Part shown: positions 54,858 through 64,000 of the stretch, piece by piece
How the letters are laid out: each line of letters begins with the position of its first letter
Position numbering within the stretch: position 1 is the first letter of the stretch
Assembly: GCF_958450345.1 (NCBI RefSeq)
Contig: NC_088780.1
Location: 131,950,226 to 132,014,225, forward strand
Reading direction: 5' to 3'
Length of the DNA stretch: 64,000 nucleotides
DNA from: Calliphora vicina
Taxonomy: Eukaryota; Arthropoda; Insecta; Diptera; Calliphoridae
The notes under the pieces: generated by a model
What the model was told of the DNA's origin: nothing
Database searches by the model: none
What the model saw: only the letters and a program-made list of their open reading frames with translations
Translations under genes and position numbers: made by a program

Positions 54858-54983
54858 CCCCCATTTTCTCAATCTCTGGCTATTTTTTATCGTGACGATA
54901 AACTGGCAGTTCTCATACAAAAAAATGTTAATTGGAGGTTTATCGTTACGAAAAACGATAACCAGATATTGAGAAAATGGGGG
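54858..54983. mobile_element. Hairpin MITE, family L copy 2, TAA target
   Basis: CCCCCATTTTCTCAATCTCT at the left and AGATATTGAGAAAATGGGGG at the right. TAA lies on both sides (54855-54857 and 54984-54986). Stem of about 48 bp with a 30-base loop. A 3-bp TWA duplication is typical of PIF/Harbinger elements. Confidence 0.8.
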
Positions 54984-55439
54984 TAAGTATCTACATTTCA
55001 TTTCAATTGTTATTTCTTTGAATATAACAGGTATCTCATCATCTGACTAAAAAAAAGGATTTCGAAGTAAATTATTTTGCAAAATACATAACAAAAATAT
55101 TAAGGAAGAATATATTATAAATCAAATTTTAGCAATAAAAAAAATTATTTGTTGTCAAATCAACATTGTAAAATAAATTAAAAATAAATGTCTTCCTGAA
55201 TTATTTGAGAACCGTTGCACTATTCTATCATTAGTAAACAGTAGGGTGGCCCACTTTTTGAAATTTTGCGATTTTCGCTGTTTTAAATGCCAAATTGTAC
55301 TTAAAAATAAATTTTTTTAAATATTAGGTAAACAAAATTTAATTTTTTTTTGAAATTGTTTTTAAAAAAGTTTTTTATAATTTTTAAAAAAAAAAATTTT
55401 GGAAAAAGAATTTTCGAGAAATTTTTTTTTTCAGGAAAA

Positions 55440-55690
55440 AAAATCAGGTTTTCGTGGCAATGAGCGAATTCACTTAATTGTGAATAAATTCGAAAGGAAT
55501 CCTTCGATTTTTATGCTCGATATCTCATTTTTTTTGTATTACATGTGGCTACCATAAAGCAATAAATCTGAATAATTTCTACAATTTTAGATTTTTCATG
55601 ATTTTTTTAAAACGAAAAAATTTGCTATTTTCACGTAAAAAATATATTTCTTGCTTAAATTTGTTATTATAACTTCGAAACTACTGAGGC
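55440..55690 (+). mobile_element. Family D internal fragment
   Basis: GAGCGAATTCACTTAATTGT, GATATCTCATTTTTTTTGTA and TTGTTATTATAACTTCGAAA match the middle-to-right part of family D. Confidence 0.75.
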
Positions 55691-55799
55691 GGGGTATTCA
55701 AATTAGTCGATTTTTCACTTGTTCGAATAAAATGAATAATTCGACTAAGAGATTTTAACTTGTTCGAATAATTCGATCACACGTTTAAAATTAATCAAA

Positions 55800-56240
55800 T
55801 TATTCGAATAATTTAATTTTTTTTAAGTAAAGAATGAATTTTTGATGTAGGTTACCATTTAACAACATTACTCTTTCTAAGATGTCCCTATAGATAAATA
55901 TATCCATTATTCCATTAATTCTGTGCAATGGGCCAACAGAAAAACAACCCCTTACCATTACGTTGCCTCCTCCATGTTTCACCGCCTTTAATATTTTGAA
56001 TATTAATTGCGATTCTGCTAATATTTCGCCAGCATATGTTCATGTTGAGGCGCTTAAATTTCAGTTTCGAAATTAATTCTAAAATCATTCAGCCTTTTTT
56101 TACTAAATAACAAATATTTTATTCCGTACCTTTTCTCAAGTCCTAAATTAAACATTTTGAAAGACTTGTTTTTAGAATTGTAACTTTTTGCAGTAATATT
56201 TATATACATATTTATGGAAAGAGCTATGTGACCACTCATC
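55800..56240 (-). pseudogene. Tc1-like transposase remnant
   Basis: Minus strand: GLEKRYGIKYLLFSKKRLND at 56150-56080 may be the region after the HTH. Then comes the clear block MKHGGGNVMVRGCFSVGPLH with RINGIMDIFIYRDILERVML, matching 'VKHGGGNVMVWGCFS..GVGPLHRINGIMD...Y.DIL'. The 'ASG' of the usual block is deleted. The first-Asp block is missing and nothing remains of the QDND and NPIE blocks. Flanked by repeated ATTCGAATAATT strings (55735-55810). Confidence 0.7.
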
Positions 56241-56319
56241 TACAGTGATCGAAGACTCCCTTTGTCTTTAGTTCTTTGTCGAATTTCAGAAACAATACAA
56301 TTTTTTTTTAAGTCATTAG

Positions 56320-56711
56320 TTGTGTTCGCGTACTTGATAATTTGTACAAATTATCACTGGAAGTTACGGGATTCCGTTCGTTTACTTTTAAAAACTTATA
56401 ACGAGAGAGCAATAGAGTTTTAAAAGTGACAGTTCGTAGATAGAGAACATGATATTTTTTACTGGACATTTTTTGTCCTGTAAAAAATATCAACATAAAA
56501 TCTATGTTTAACATATGGTTGCAAATGTAACCAAAACTAAAAAGTTGAAAATTAATACAATTTACAAGTTTTGCAAAGAAAATGCAACTTATTTTTACAA
56601 ATTGTTGTTCGCGTACTTTTTTTTGGTTATTTTTCAGATTGAGAGTAATTTATTTTTACTCTCTGAAATAAAGTTACTGGATATATTTTACTGGAAAGTA
56701 CGCGAACACAC
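56320..56711. mobile_element. MITE with GTGTTCGCGTACTT ends (family V)
   Basis: TTGTGTTCGCGTACTTGATA at the left and AAGTACGCGAACACACC at the right. TGTTCGCGTACTT is repeated internally at 56608. The interior includes a hairpin at 56449-56490 (GATATTTTTTACTGGACA / CCTGTAAAAAATATC). No coding. Confidence 0.7.
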
Positions 56712-56719
56712 CTATTATT

Positions 56720-57395
56720 ATTTATTTAAATTTAGAATTATGAAACATTTTAAGCAATTTAATAGATTTAAATATAGATATGGGCATTTCCCCTGAATGG
56801 TCTACCAGGATAGAAAAATAAAATGTTGATAATCATCGTGTTTTATTTTTTATAATTATAAAAAACAGTCTATGTTTTTATAATAGAATTGTTTCATAGC
56901 AAATCTCAGCTGTTTTAATTGAGAAATTTGGGCTGATAACTGGAAAATTTTATATTTTCTTTTTAAGCTAGTTCTAAAGACATTTTTAGAACTAGCACTC
57001 TTTCTTCAAAATCACTCTATTACAATCAATTTAGAAGAGAAAAGTGTAAGGAGAACATAAAAAAGTTCGAATAACGGTTAATTTTTACTTTGTTTCTTAT
57101 CTATGTTTTAATCGTACGTTCGCGACCAAAAACATCATTTTATTGTAATTGCTTTGCATTAGACGTCAACTGGAGCCAGACAGAACACATTTTAATTAAG
57201 TTCGGTGTCACTAATTTGTAAATAAAAAAAAAACTTCTGGGTTACAATTAAATAAATTTTTTTTTATTTGCAAAATTTCGTACGTTCGTGACCGTAAGTA
57301 AATTTTTTTCATAAAGAATGCATTTATTTTCTTAACACGTATCAGAATGATGCATTCGATATTCTGTGACTTAGAATAACTTTCTGAAACGATGT
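56720..57395. other. Mostly featureless; small hairpin and two CGTACGTTCG motifs
   Basis: AGCTAGTTCTAAAGAC...TTTTTAGAACTAGC forms a hairpin at 56966-56997. CGTACGTTCGCGACC is at 57113 and CGTACGTTCGTGACC at 57279. Confidence 0.45.
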
Positions 57396-57398
57396 TCG

Positions 57399-57980
57399 TC
57401 CGTCTGGCTGGCTGTCCATGTAATCCTTGTGCGTATAGTACAGGACGCAATTTTGAAGATATTTCGATTAAATTTGGTACATATAATTTTTTCGACCGAA
57501 GAACGAAGCCTATTGAAACTGGCTGAAATCGGTCTATTATTTCACATAGCCTCCATACAAATGTCCGTACGAAATTGGACTTTATCGGTCATAAATGTTT
57601 AATTTATATAGGTACATATATACACAAATATCGTTCCAAATAAGTTTTATATATACCGAATTTATGTCACCAAATTTTGTTACGATCGGTCCATAATTAG
57701 TCATAGCTCCCATATAGACCCGCTTCCGAAAATCACTTTAACTTACATAAATCGCTTAAAAATGTTAGTATACACACAAAATTCAACATAGTAAACTTTC
57801 ATATAGACATATGTAAATCACACGACCTAATTTCATGGTGATCGGTCCATAATTGGTCATAGCTCCCATATAAGGCCCACTACAAAAATGTCTCATTAAT
57901 ATAAATTATTGAACTTTTAAAAGAAAAATGTTACTTAGTGTAGGGTATTATATGGTCGGGCTTGACCATACTTTCTTAGT
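57399..57980 (+). mobile_element. DINE-B element, 5' truncated
   Basis: Starts inside the CCGTCTGGCTGGCTGTCCAT block and runs through TATTGAAACTGGCTGAAATC, CCATAATTAGTCATAGCTCC and TGATCGGTCCATAATTGGTC. It ends GTGTAGGGTATTATATGGTC, a shortened hairpin GGGCTTGACCATAC and TTTCTTAGTTG. Confidence 0.8.
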
Positions 57981-58059
57981 TGTTGGGAAAATGCCCGGTG
58001 ATAATAATATAAAAACATATGGAAAAATCGTACGTTCGCGACCCGTACGTGCGCGATCT

Positions 58060-59080
58060 GTACTTAAGCCAATTAAACAAAAACCAATAGAGATATTTTA
58101 TTGTGTACACTTTTAAAATAAATTAATCGCTCTTAAATATTCCGTTCCTTTTCGCAGATTTTTTCATTTCACTACTGAAAATGCTAATTTTTAAATTGTT
58201 CAAATAATTATTCGTAAGAAATTATTCGATTAATCGAACGATCATTACTCGAATGAATACGATAACTTTGACCGGGGTACAATTTTCGACCAAGGGAGCA
58301 TCGAAAATCACGGAAGTGCTAAATAAGGGTCAGCCTAATAAACATTTCATTTGTTGTTGTTATTGTTATTATTTTTAACGTAATCGTCACTAAAAACCTC
58401 ACTACTACAACAACATACAAACATACTTTGTGCCCAACATCATATTTATCTGTGTGGTCGACAATGTCGTCGTAGCTTTTGTATCTATGTGTGAACGTAT
58501 AGTTAGTTGAAGTATCTGTGTATTTAAAATACAATACGAAAAGTGAACTTGAAAAACCACGTGTTTTTGTCAGTTCGCTGTTTTATTTGTTTTTCTTTTA
58601 GTTGTTGTTGTGTAGTTCACATTAATCGTACAAAATGAATTGTGGAGTGAATGCTTTTTATTTTTTTTTTTGTTTTCTTCTTTCTATTCGTTTGTCTTTA
58701 TTTTCTTATTCTACACACTGTTGAACATATTTGGCGCTTTTTTTAATGTTGAACAACAATGCTTGTGAAAAAATAGTATTTGTTTGTTTATTTTTGCCGT
58801 TTTTTGTTTTGTTTGTTTTGCGTTTAAATTTCAAAAAAAAAAAATTTCAGATATTTTGTAGGTAAAGCTTTTTTTCTCTATTTCGCATCATTTTGTATGA
58901 GGAAGTAGGTAGGTAGGTTATGTACGTACGTAGTTGTTTTTCTATGCTTTATTTATTTATATTTTTGCTGCTCTTCTGTTTTATTCTATCTAATTAGCAT
59001 GGTTTTTTTATTCTGAAAATGTTAAAAACACTAACGGAAAGAAGTAGGTATTTGTAATTGGTGTTTTATTATTAGTTTGG
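58060..59080. other. Host-like stretch, no supported gene
   Basis: TTGTTGTTGT-, poly-T- and TAGGTAGGTAGG-type simple tracts. No recognised element. Confidence 0.4.
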
Positions 59081-59084
59081 AAAT

Positions 59085-59455
59085 AAATTTGTCATTTTTA
59101 ACTGGCTGATCCGAAATTTCATGAAATTTCACATAGCTCCCCTCAGGAGCGGTGCTGTGTGTTCTCATAGAATTAATAGGGGTTTCCTTAGGCACTTCCG
59201 AATCGAATAATTTTTTTTAAACCTTTCGGGACGCAGTTTTATTTTGAGAACCATAATATACATTGTATATGGTAGATATTTTTGCATATTCTAAAAGATG
59301 AGGAAAAAATATTATGTTCTGCATACTTAGCAATCCTGAAATCGTTCTTTTATCCTGAGTAAAGTTTTTCTTTTCCCGCACTTTTTCATTTCCCCGAAAA
59401 TCGGGACTAATTTTGAAATTTCACGAGATCCCGGGAATTCCCGCCTAGAACAAAT
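59085..59455 (+). mobile_element. Decayed pieces of family I and family T
   Basis: 59080-59130 has TTTGGAAATAAATTTGTCAT and AACTGGCTGATCC (family I arm). 59375-59450 has CCCCGAAAATCGGGA and GATCCCGGGAATTCCCG (family T subterminal type). Confidence 0.45.
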
Positions 59456-59505
59456 TATTCAATTTTATGAATGTAGACTTCGTTAAAAAATGGATACATA
59501 TAAAA

Positions 59506-60193
59506 CAAGTAAGAATGTATGGTCGGTCAAGCCCGACCATATAATACCCTACACCAAGTAAATGAGTAAAACTATTTTTCTTTTAAAATATCAATAATTT
59601 ATAATTTATATTCGTGAGTGATTTTCGGAAGTGGGCCTTATATGGGAGCTATGACCAATTATGGACCGATCACCATAAAATATATGGTGATATGAAAGTT
59701 ATTTATGTTGAATTTTGTGTATTTTAAGTGTATTTTAAATCACATTTTTAAGTGATTTAAGCACGTTAAAGTGATTTTCGGAAGCGGGTCTATATGGGAG
59801 CTATGATTAATTATGGACCGATCGTAACAAAATTTGGTGACATGGATTTTGTATATATAGAACGTATTTGGAGCGAAATTTGTGTAGATACATATATAAA
59901 TTAAAGATTTATGACCGATAAAGTCCAAAGACATTTGTATGGGGGCTAGGTGAAATAATGGGCCGATTTCAGCCAGTTTCAATAGACTTCGTCCTTGGGC
60001 CAAACAAATGATATGTACCAAATTTTATCGAAATATCTTCAAAATTGCGACCTGTACTCTGCGCACAATCTTTATTACATGGACAGCCAGCCAACCAGAC
60101 GGACGGACGGACATCGTTTAATCGACTCAGAAAGTGATTCTAAGTCGATCGGTATACTTTAAGGTGGGTGTTAGGTGATGTAGGGTATAAAAA
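59506..60193 (-). mobile_element. DINE-B element, nearly complete
   Basis: CAAGTAAGAATGTATGGTCG, hairpin GGTCGGTCAAGCCCGACC and the internal blocks as in 41710-42446, to GGTGGGTGTTAGGTGATGTA GGGTATAAAAA. Relative to the reference it lacks the 5' hairpin's left half (about 45 bases) and part of the ACCGATCACCATAAAA region. Confidence 0.85.
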
Positions 60194-60199
60194 TGCAAT

Positions 60200-60635
60200 A
60201 AAAATTTAATATAAAGAGATAAACTGACACGATTTCCATTAGATTTTTTTATTTCTGATAATTCGCAAAAAATAATTATTTTATTTTTTTTAATTTTGAA
60301 TTGCATTGCTTTGCTTATTAAATCAAAAATTAAGTAAAGATGTTAATTAAAATTTGATGCTAACCCAATAATATTAAACAAAATTCAATTCCACGGAAGG
60401 TGGTTTTATTCCAAAAATTTTAGTTTTAATCTTTATGAAAAAGCAAAATACTTATGTACTAAAATAATTACACTTTCGATAGGATAGAATTCTGTGACAG
60501 CCGTGAACATTCATGAGTTTTTGGAATATTTTGAATAATGAACTTGTTATTGGTCTATTTTTCTCGTATGAATCTTCTGTATTTATTTTGAAGCTTTAAG
60601 CTTATTTTAGAGAAAATCAAGTTCAAAAAAATCAC
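60200..60635. other. No recognisable feature
   Basis: AT-rich sequence; nothing recognised. Confidence 0.4.
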
Positions 60636-60639
60636 ATAA

Positions 60640-60770
60640 AACTAAGGAAAATAATTCCCGAAAATTCTCGCACAATTTCCCGGTATTTTGGGATTGAAAA
60701 TTTTGCGAAATTCCCAGGATTTCTTGTCCGGGGAATTCCCGTGAAAAACTCTAATCCTGAGACATAGGTA
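60640..60770. repeat. Family T-like subterminal sequence
   Basis: ATTCCCGAAAATTCTCGC, TTTCCCGGTATTTTGGGATT and GGGGAATTCCCGTG recall the GC blocks near the ends of the MITE at 17199-17946. Confidence 0.4.
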
Positions 60771-60989
60771 TAATCCCAATAAGTATTTTTCGTGGGACAT
60801 AAAATCCCAATCAGTGTTCTTGATGGGTGATTCGAAATTAAAAAATTAATAAAACATCAGAATATGTATTATTAAATTTAAATTAATTTTAAATATGTAA
60901 TTAGGGATTTAGTTTGTGGAATGGAATAAAACATTTGTAACACAAAGCGGTTTTGCAACCTGAGCATATCATTTTTTTCGATACCAAGT

Positions 60990-61092
60990 GAAGAACAGCG
61001 GACTGATTGTTTTTTTGATATTATCAAATTGTTTATTGAAACCGTATATATATTTTGTATTTATTTTTTTAGTTTTTGTATATTTATCAGAA
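60990..61092 (+). mobile_element. Family C internal fragment
   Basis: CTGATTGTTTTTTTGATATT, ATCAAATTGTTTATTGAAAC and TTTTTAGTTTTTGTATAT match the middle of family C copies 1 and 2. Confidence 0.65.
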
Positions 61093-61094
61093 TT

Positions 61095-61208
61095 TTTTTT
61101 GCTAAAAAAAATTGTTCACTCAAATTTGGTTTCAATCTTTATTTTAAAGGTTAATTTGGTGAAAGTTATATAAGATTCGGCACAGCCGAATATAGAGCAC
61201 TTGCTTTT
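61095..61208 (+). mobile_element. DINE-A 3' end fragment
   Basis: TTTGCTAAAAAAAATTGTTC, GGTTAATTTGGTGAAAGTTA, hairpin TTCGGCACAGCCGAA and TATAGAGCACTTGC. Confidence 0.7.
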
Positions 61209-61214
61209 TTATTT

Positions 61215-62035
61215 TCAAAACAATTACAAGCCTTTCCTCGTATGTACATTCTTGTGAAGTAGTTAACTGCGCAATTGTAGCACATGCCCAAAACAATATC
61301 ATTGTACATACACATTTACTCTAGTCGCTCAACGACGTCATCCATCGGTTTATTGAACGGCGACGTTTGCCTAAAAATCAAAATAACAATAGAAATTTAA
61401 AAAAATTGGGTCTTTGAATCAACGAGGTGAATGATATTTATATTTTGTTCAAATGCAATCGAAAGGTTTTTTATATGAAATAATTTTAAGCAAATTTGCT
61501 TACATGATTAAATTAATTAACGTTCATAGTAATATTTTTTCTTATTGAGAATAAAAACATATTGTATGAAATTTAAAGGATTATTTAAAATAAATCATAA
61601 TCGGAAATTTGATTAATTGATCGAAATGTATAGACTCGTATAACATAAACCTAATAGTTAAATGCCCCACTTGAAAAAACACTTGATTCAAGTTCCAAAT
61701 GATCTTCGAATATCGAGTAAAGAGCTTAAAAGCCTCTGGTGTGGTATTCCACACATATGTGATTTCTATGTATTTTGCACTATGAACAGCATTTTTTTGT
61801 TGGCAAATGTGCAGTTTCTGCCCATATGTAAGCATATAACCCAAATGTGTTTATAAAATGTATTGAAGATGAAAAATTTAAATACAAATTTGTTATAAAA
61901 ACAAATTATGTTGCTAGTGTTAAGTACATAGACATACTGTATGTGTGGAAAACAACACACGAAGGTAAAAAATTCAAAACTAAAACGAATTAAAGCTGTG
62001 GCCCTCTAGTTTCACGTTATTAGACAATATTTGTA
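61215..62035. other. No recognisable feature
   Basis: Overlapping frames on both strands at 61581-61960 have no family motif. Otherwise AT-rich. Confidence 0.4.
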
Positions 62036-62045
62036 ACTAGAAGCG

Positions 62046-62160
62046 CACAGTGGGGTAGAATCGATATTTTTTGGAAATAAATCTGGCATTTGTAAACGGC
62101 TGGTCCGATCGGATTATAATTTGACGTGGGCGTAGCCAAGGAGTATTCGACTTTAAGTTG
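62046..62160 (+). mobile_element. Family I left arm fragment
   Basis: CACAGTGGGGTAGAATCGAT and TGGAAATAAATCTGGCATTT, then AAACGGCTGGTCCGATCGG, as in 53246-53320; the right arm is missing. Confidence 0.75.
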
Positions 62161-62164
62161 TTAA

Positions 62165-62980
62165 AACGGACCCGACAAATGCTCCAGGGGAAAGCGCTCA
62201 GCTAGGTCTTAAAAAACATGCTCGCATGTGCTATTTATCTCTTACTAGGATCGTCCGGTGGCCGAAATTCGACCACTTTGATAGCGCTTTTTACCACTTT
62301 TATGCAAAAGAATTTTTAAACAATTTTTTATATGGTACATACATATTTAGAGAAAAGAACCTTTTAAACAATATATGTTTCATCAATATTGGTGGACAAT
62401 AACATACTTAAAAGTGTACCACAAAAGTCGAATTTTTTTGTTAGTTAGGCAATCAATAATATACAAAAGATTTGGGAGCAATATCAATATTGAATCCAAA
62501 AATAAACGATTTTGAATTTAAAAATTCAAAAAATTTTACATTTTTGCTGTTTTTTAGGCGAAAAGGTGACTTAACTCTTTTCTTTATTCAAAAAAACATT
62601 CTTTTAGAATATAAAACAATTTTATGTTTTTCTGTAAGGTAACTTTAGGAAATTTACCTACTTTTTTATCAAAATTTCAGCTTTGGAAACCTTGATCTGT
62701 GGCCTATTTATTCCCAAAGTATTTTCCCAGTTCCGAAGAAAATGTGGACCCTATGGGTAAAATTGTAAAAAATACCATTTTTGGGATTTCCGCTCCTTTT
62801 GACAAGTTTTTTACACTTTGTTATTTTAAATGACAAATATAAAAAACGTTGAAAATTTCATTGAGTTTTGTTAATAAATAAAGACTATATTACAAATTTA
62901 TTGAGTTTCTAAAACTAAAATTTGTATCAAAATTTTAATAGGATTGCAAATATTAGGACCAATTTTATCCACATTTATTC
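62165..62980. other. No recognisable feature
   Basis: AT-rich sequence; nothing recognised apart from poly-A/T. Confidence 0.4.
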
Positions 62981-62984
62981 TGAA

Positions 62985-63165
62985 CTAATTTTTTGATTTA
63001 GATAATTTAATTTTTTGCCTTTTATATCTCATTAGAACGAAAATTACATACACATTTCGATTATTTTGCATTAAATTATAAAAGTAATTATTTAGCAGCA
63101 AAATGTAAAAAAAAACTGAAATTGAATTTTTTCCAGCTTGTAAATGCACCAGCAAACTTCAGAAT
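62985..63165 (-). mobile_element. Family G arm fragment
   Basis: ATATCTCATTAGAACGAAAA, TACATACACATTTCGATTAT and TTCCAGCTTGTAAATGCA match the right arm of family G (9210-9350), with more divergence. Confidence 0.65.
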
Positions 63166-63229
63166 CGTTGCGGAACCAGTTAACGTTATCTTATCAACCT
63201 AATATTTTACACAGAGTATTTCTACAATA

Positions 63230-63867
63230 ACACTGTCCAACAGAATTTTTGGAACAGACTAGCGACCCTATAATTCTGAAAGGGCATGTTGAGTAGATAA
63301 TTTTTGTAGAATAAACTTATGGACTATTTACATTTTAAATTTCAGCTCATTCGGATCATACTTGGATTTTTGGAGATATTTTTAAAAAATGTGAGACCCG
63401 ATGACGATATGGCGTGTAATTTTGCTAATTAAGCGTAAAGGGCTCTATTTACAACTTTTGTGTCTTTGGTGACCCCCTATGAAATTTTACGGCAAAAAGT
63501 TTCGTAGAATATTTTAATCCTTAAATGTCCTTTTTGAATAGACTTTTTTCAATTTTCTCGAAAAAGGGGTCAATTTGACCCCTAAAGATAGGAGATAGTG
63601 GGTTAAGATCATCCACAAAAGTGATCCCCATAAAATTCCACAACATAACTCTGACAATAAGAATTCTCTCAGATATTAATTTACATTTTTTCAGTTAGTA
63701 CAATGCTACCTTCGATCAAAAAATTAAAAATTTTACCCACTGTAAAACAAAAAATTCAGACCAGCTGGACTATAAGTTTATTCTACAAATATGATCTACT
63801 CAACATGCCCTTTCAGAATTATAGGGTCGCTGTTCCAATCAAAAAGTCTCAATTTGTTGGACAGTGT
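63230..63867. mobile_element. Foldback element, ACACTGTCCAACA ends (family S)
   Basis: ACACTGTCCAACAGAATTTT at the left and inverse TTTGTTGGACAGTGT at the right. The arms of about 100 bp include CCTATAATTCTGAAAGGGCA and its inverse. The 430-base interior has no long coding frame. It includes GGTCAATTTGACCCC. Ends recall the start of repeat R copy 2 (CACTGTACAACA). Confidence 0.8.
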
Positions 63868-64000
63868 AATTAGAACCAATCTGTAGCTGTACCTTGAACA
63901 TTTTTTTAGATATAAAATTTAATTTATTTCTACAATTGCAATTTAGTATGTATACGCAGATGTTCTGAATAAAATAAAATCACAATATACATATATTTGA

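Overview
This window looks like non-genic nuclear DNA from a higher fly (Diptera: Brachycera, probably a calyptrate such as a blowfly or house-fly relative). The evidence is strong A+T richness, dozens of copies of DINE-1/Helentron-type elements with the fly-specific TATACCC...CTTACTTG layout, Helitrons with TC...CTAG ends, Tc1/mariner, hAT and Jockey-type remnants, and one ordinary eukaryotic nuclear tRNA gene. The host group is inferred from repeat style. I found no intact host protein gene. The only non-mobile gene I can support is tRNA-Ser(GCU) at 11371-11452 on the minus strand. The longest open frames all fall inside repeats.

Layout. 0.1-1.4 kb: a DINE family A element split by a Helitron. 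1.4-3.6 kb: Tc1 and mariner remnants and palindromic MITEs. 3.6-6.0 kb: a second DINE-A split by a family E element and a 541-bp MITE. 7.8-10.3 kb: a cluster of foldback elements (families F and G and a perfect 67-bp-arm hairpin), then a hAT scrap. 11.4 kb: the tRNA. 11.8-13.0 kb: DINE-B holding a family C MITE. 13.4-14.4 kb: a GC-rich inverted array. 14.4-16.7 kb: two DINE-A copies facing each other, one cut by a nearly complete Tc1-like transposon with IR/DR ends. 17-26 kb: a MITE, a Helitron with helicase remains, a second Tc1-like transposon, a Jockey-like RT remnant and small MITEs. 27-38.8 kb: E, Tc1, DINE-B and C copies, then a three-level nest (DINE-B split by D, which is split by DINE-B and a MITE), a mariner remnant and a second D split by DINE-A. 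39-46.6 kb: E, hAT, DINE-B, DINE-A and MITEs. 46.9-48.4 kb: a very uniform 31-bp satellite of about 44 units. 48.7-51 kb: a Helitron deletion derivative and a family E element cut by two tandem Helitrons. 51-64 kb: more MITEs, DINE copies and foldback elements.

How it works together. The window is a nested record of transposition. In several cases the interrupted copy gives a pre-insertion site: Helitrons between A and T, Tc1-like elements and several MITEs at TA, families D and L at TTA/TAA, and one MITE at TATA. All recognisable transposase, helicase and reverse transcriptase sequences here carry stops, frameshifts or deletions. Any current movement must therefore depend on enzymes encoded elsewhere. 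Family letters (A-Y) are my own labels for repeats recognised within this window.
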